DNA of 7,738 nucleotides from Novosphingobium sp. Lineage in GTDB: Bacteria > Pseudomonadota > Alphaproteobacteria > Sphingomonadales > Sphingomonadaceae. Shown in pieces: positions 6,271 to 7,738 of the stretch. The translations under genes were made by a program, and so were the position numbers. Every line of letters begins with the position of its first letter. The first letter of the stretch is position 1. Under the pieces are notes generated by a model. The model ran no database searches, had not been told where the DNA came from, and saw only the letters and a list, made by a program, of their open reading frames with translations. The stretch covers positions 1 to 7,738 of the forward strand of contig JAJTFU010000159.1 in assembly GCA_021299075.1 (NCBI GenBank), read 5' to 3'.

Positions 6271-6286
6271 TCCAGAGCGCTCTGGA
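6271..6286. repeat. 16-base perfect palindrome between Pho box and pstS start
   Basis: TCCAGAGCGCTCTGGA is a perfect dyad of 8+8 bases. It lies 9 to 24 bases after the Pho box, where the -10 element or transcription start would be expected, and 12 bases before the Shine-Dalgarno. It could be a dimeric repressor or activator site, or an early-transcript stem. No binding protein can be named. Confidence 0.5.
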
Positions 6287-6297
6287 TCATGCTGATC

Positions 6298-6302
6298 GGA
6301 GG
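6298..6302 (+). promoter_or_regulatory. Strong ribosome binding site of pstS
   Basis: GGAGG eight bases before ATG 6311 is the clearest Shine-Dalgarno in the window and fixes the pstS start. It contrasts with the absent or weak sites of recJ, phoR and pstC, and suggests high translation of pstS when induced. Confidence 0.75.
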
Positions 6303-6310
6303 TTGATTCC

Positions 6311-6871
6311 ATGAACAAGACCAAGCTGCTTATCGCTGCTGGTGCTGCCACTCTGCTGGCCGCCTGCGGCACCCAGTCCACTTCGCGTGACCAGATCCGT
6401 GCGGTCGGCTCTTCGACCGTCTATCCCTTTGCCAAGGCGATCTCGGACTCGCTCGCCAAGTCGAACGCCGAAATCAAGTCGCCGATCATCGAATCGACCG
6501 GCACCGGTGCCGGCATGAAGCTGTTCTGCGCCGGCGTCGGCGTGCAGCACCCCGACATCGTCAACGCTTCGCGCCGGATGAAGAAGTCGGAGTTCGAGGA
6601 CTGCCAGAAGAACGGCGTCAAGGACATCATCGAAGTCCAGGTCGGCCTTGACGGCATCGCCTTTGGCGAAGCCAAGAGCGGCCCGGGCATCCCGCTGACC
6701 CTGGTTGACGTTTACAAGGCGCTGGCTGCCAATCCGTTCGGCAAGCCCAACACCGCCAAGAACTGGTCGGACGTGAATCCCGCCCTGCCGGCGATTCCGA
6801 TCCTGGTCTATGGCCCGCCCTCGACCTCGGGTACGCGCGACGCGCTCAAGAAGAAAACGCTGACAAGCTGA
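6311..6871 (+). CDS. pstS: Phosphate ABC transporter substrate-binding protein PstS, N-terminal part, truncated by frameshift/deletion
   Basis: PstS binds phosphate in the periplasm and delivers it to PstCAB. The frame encodes 186 residues, of which about 179 are native; full-length relatives are about 335-350. A lipoprotein signal is visible: positive MNKTK, hydrophobic core, and lipobox LAAC with Cys19, predicting anchoring to a membrane. Phosphate-contacting motifs are intact: GSSTVYPF (33-40), STGTGAG (62-68), ASRRM (86-90), DGIAF (114-118) and STSGTRDA (171-178). After DALK the frame reads KKTLTS and stops at 6869-6871, while the natural C-terminus continues at once in another frame. The junction lies in the purine-rich run CTCAAGAAGAAAACG (6845-6859). 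The second lobe of the binding protein would be incomplete, so the product as read should not function. A Pho box and strong ribosome binding site precede it, so the gene is still set up for phosphate control. Sequence or assembly error remains possible. Confidence 0.9.
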   Translation: MNKTKLLIAAGAATLLAACGTQSTSRDQIRAVGSSTVYPFAKAISDSLAKSNAEIKSPIIESTGTGAGMKLFCAGVGVQHPDIVNASRRMKKSEFEDCQKNGVKDIIEVQVGLDGIAFGEAKSGPGIPLTLVDVYKALAANPFGKPNTAKNWSDVNPALPAIPILVYGPPSTSGTRDALKKKTLTS

Positions 6872-7143
6872 AGGGTTCGCCGGTCAACGGCGTTGACCCG
6901 ACCTATGACGCGATTGCTGATTTCAGCTATCCCGGTGCGCGCCCGCTTTACATCTACGTCAAGGCAGCGCACGTCAGCGCGATCAAGGGGCTCAAGGAAT
7001 TCCTGGGCGAATGGGCCAAGAACTGGAGCAAGGGCGGTCTGCTCGCGCGTCAGGGCATGGTTGTCGCGCCGGATGACGTTCAGGCCAAGAACGCCAAGGT
7101 GGCCAGCGAGCTGACCGTCATGGATAGCAGCAGCCTCAAGTAA
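6850..7143 (+). pseudogene. pstS: Out-of-frame C-terminal remnant of PstS
   Basis: Reading codons from 6850 gives EENADKLKGSPVNGVDPTYD and continues through IADFSYPGARPLYIYVK, GLKEFLGEWAKNW, GMVVAPDDV and a TAA at 7141-7143: 97 residues with no start codon of their own. The SYPGARPLYIYVK block and the C-terminal GMVVxPDD block are typical of the last third of proteobacterial PstS. Between DALK of the upstream frame and EENADK here, family members normally have an estimated 60-85 residues (including the 'REDGAF...N' region), which are missing. This is therefore the other side of an internal deletion with frame loss, followed after 26 bases by pstC. Confidence 0.88.
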
Positions 7144-7169
7144 GCATAGAACAGGGACCAGTACGAACG

Positions 7170-7738
7170 ATGTCGCCAGCCATTCCTCTCCTGCTCGCCT
7201 TCGGGCTGGGCCTGATTGCATGGCTGGCGGCGCGTTCAAAAGCCTGGGCCTTCAAGCGCGCGGCGCCGCCCGGCACCCGCGCGCCGCTGCATTCCCTGCC
7301 GAATTATCATGGCTGGTACGTTGCCCTGTGGGCGGTGGTGCCGGCCATGGCATTTGCGGCGGTCTGGGCGGGGATCAGCCCCAACCTGATTGTCACCCAG
7401 GCGTTGTCGGACCCGGCAGCCGCCAGCCTGCCGGCTTTTGGTGTCGAACGCGATGCAATCATCGCCGAAGCCTATTCGGCGGCCTCCGGTTCGGCCGCGG
7501 CAGCGTTCAACCCCGCAGCCGGCGCGCTGGTTGAACCGTTTGCCCAGGCGATCCGCACCTATGGTTCGATCGGCCTAGCGATCACCCTGGTGCTCGGTTT
7601 TGCCGGCGGAGCCTATGCCTTCCTGAAGCTGCGCCCTGACTTTACCGCCCGGACCAGGGTCGAGCGCGCGGTGATGTTCGGACTGCTGCTGGCCTCGCTG
7701 GTCGCCATCCTGACCACTTTCGGCATCGTCGCTTCGCT
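7170..7738 (+). CDS. pstC: Phosphate ABC transporter permease PstC, N-terminal part (runs off window)
   Basis: The frame is open from ATG 7170 to the window end (189 complete codons). PstC is one of two inner-membrane permeases of the PstSCAB high-affinity phosphate importer. This is the alphaproteobacterial long form: a hydrophobic N-terminal helix (residues 4-20), a cytoplasmic stretch with YHGWYVALWAVVPA leading into a second helix (about 49-69), a long polar, alanine-rich loop (about 75-130), a third helix (133-152) and a fourth (168-188). This N-terminal region corresponds to the DUF3708-type extension ahead of the permease domain; the permease domain itself, with the EAA loop, lies beyond the window. 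The nearest ribosome-binding candidate, AGGGA (7153-7157), is 12 bases from the ATG and so poorly spaced. It follows pstS by 26 bases and should share its Pho-box promoter; pstA, pstB, phoU and phoB are expected next but cannot be seen. Confidence 0.88.
   Translation, partial: MSPAIPLLLAFGLGLIAWLAARSKAWAFKRAAPPGTRAPLHSLPNYHGWYVALWAVVPAMAFAAVWAGISPNLIVTQALSDPAAASLPAFGVERDAIIAEAYSAASGSAAAAFNPAAGALVEPFAQAIRTYGSIGLAITLVLGFAGGAYAFLKLRPDFTARTRVERAVMFGLLLASLVAILTTFGIVAS

Overview
The window is high-GC DNA (about 65% G+C by eye) from an alphaproteobacterium, most likely Sphingomonadales (Novosphingobium, Sphingobium or Erythrobacteraceae type). The basis is protein character and gene content: an alphaproteobacterial long-form PstC, a PhoR-pstS-pstC order, a sphingomonad-style RecJ N-terminus, and weak or absent Shine-Dalgarno sites on several genes. 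There is no sign of phage, IS element, integron or CRISPR.

Layout. Positions 3-197 hold the 3' end of an unrecognised gene. A probable sigma-70-type promoter precedes an intact nitronate monooxygenase family gene (319-1299, +). A minus-strand group follows, convergent with it: in transcription order, a small flavodoxin-fold oxidoreductase (3225-2752), an uncharacterised 242-residue protein with weak DUF4261-like character (2576-1848), and a stand-alone AHH-type HNH nuclease (1851-1321). The last two overlap by 4 bases. Divergent from the group is recJ (3321-4811, +), then a tRNA-Glu(UUC) gene (4915-4990), then a phosphate-starvation cluster: the sensor kinase gene phoR (5066-6253), a near-consensus Pho box overlapping the phoR stop codon, pstS (6311 onward) and the start of pstC (7170 to the window end).

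The most striking feature is that two conserved genes are broken in the same way. In recJ the DHH and DHHA1 domains are intact, but the reading frame then jumps straight to the natural last ~22 residues, read in another frame, so most of the C-terminal OB domain is missing. In pstS the phosphate-binding N-terminal half is intact up to the GTRDA motif, then the frame stops; the natural C-terminal ~97 residues follow at once in another frame, with an estimated 60-85 residues missing. These are either real internal deletions (loss of part of RecJ and of the high-affinity phosphate-binding protein) or assembly collapses. A third possible frame anomaly, a single G in a G4 run, lies at the start of the uncharacterised 242-residue gene.

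How the genes work together: PhoR would sense low phosphate through the Pst system and, with PhoB (not in the window), activate transcription from the Pho box upstream of pstSC. With pstS broken as read, high-affinity uptake would fail, and PhoR signalling would be expected to be de-repressed unless another PstS exists. The minus-strand pair of uncharacterised protein plus AHH nuclease is the best candidate here for an undescribed two-gene system, but its function is inference only.
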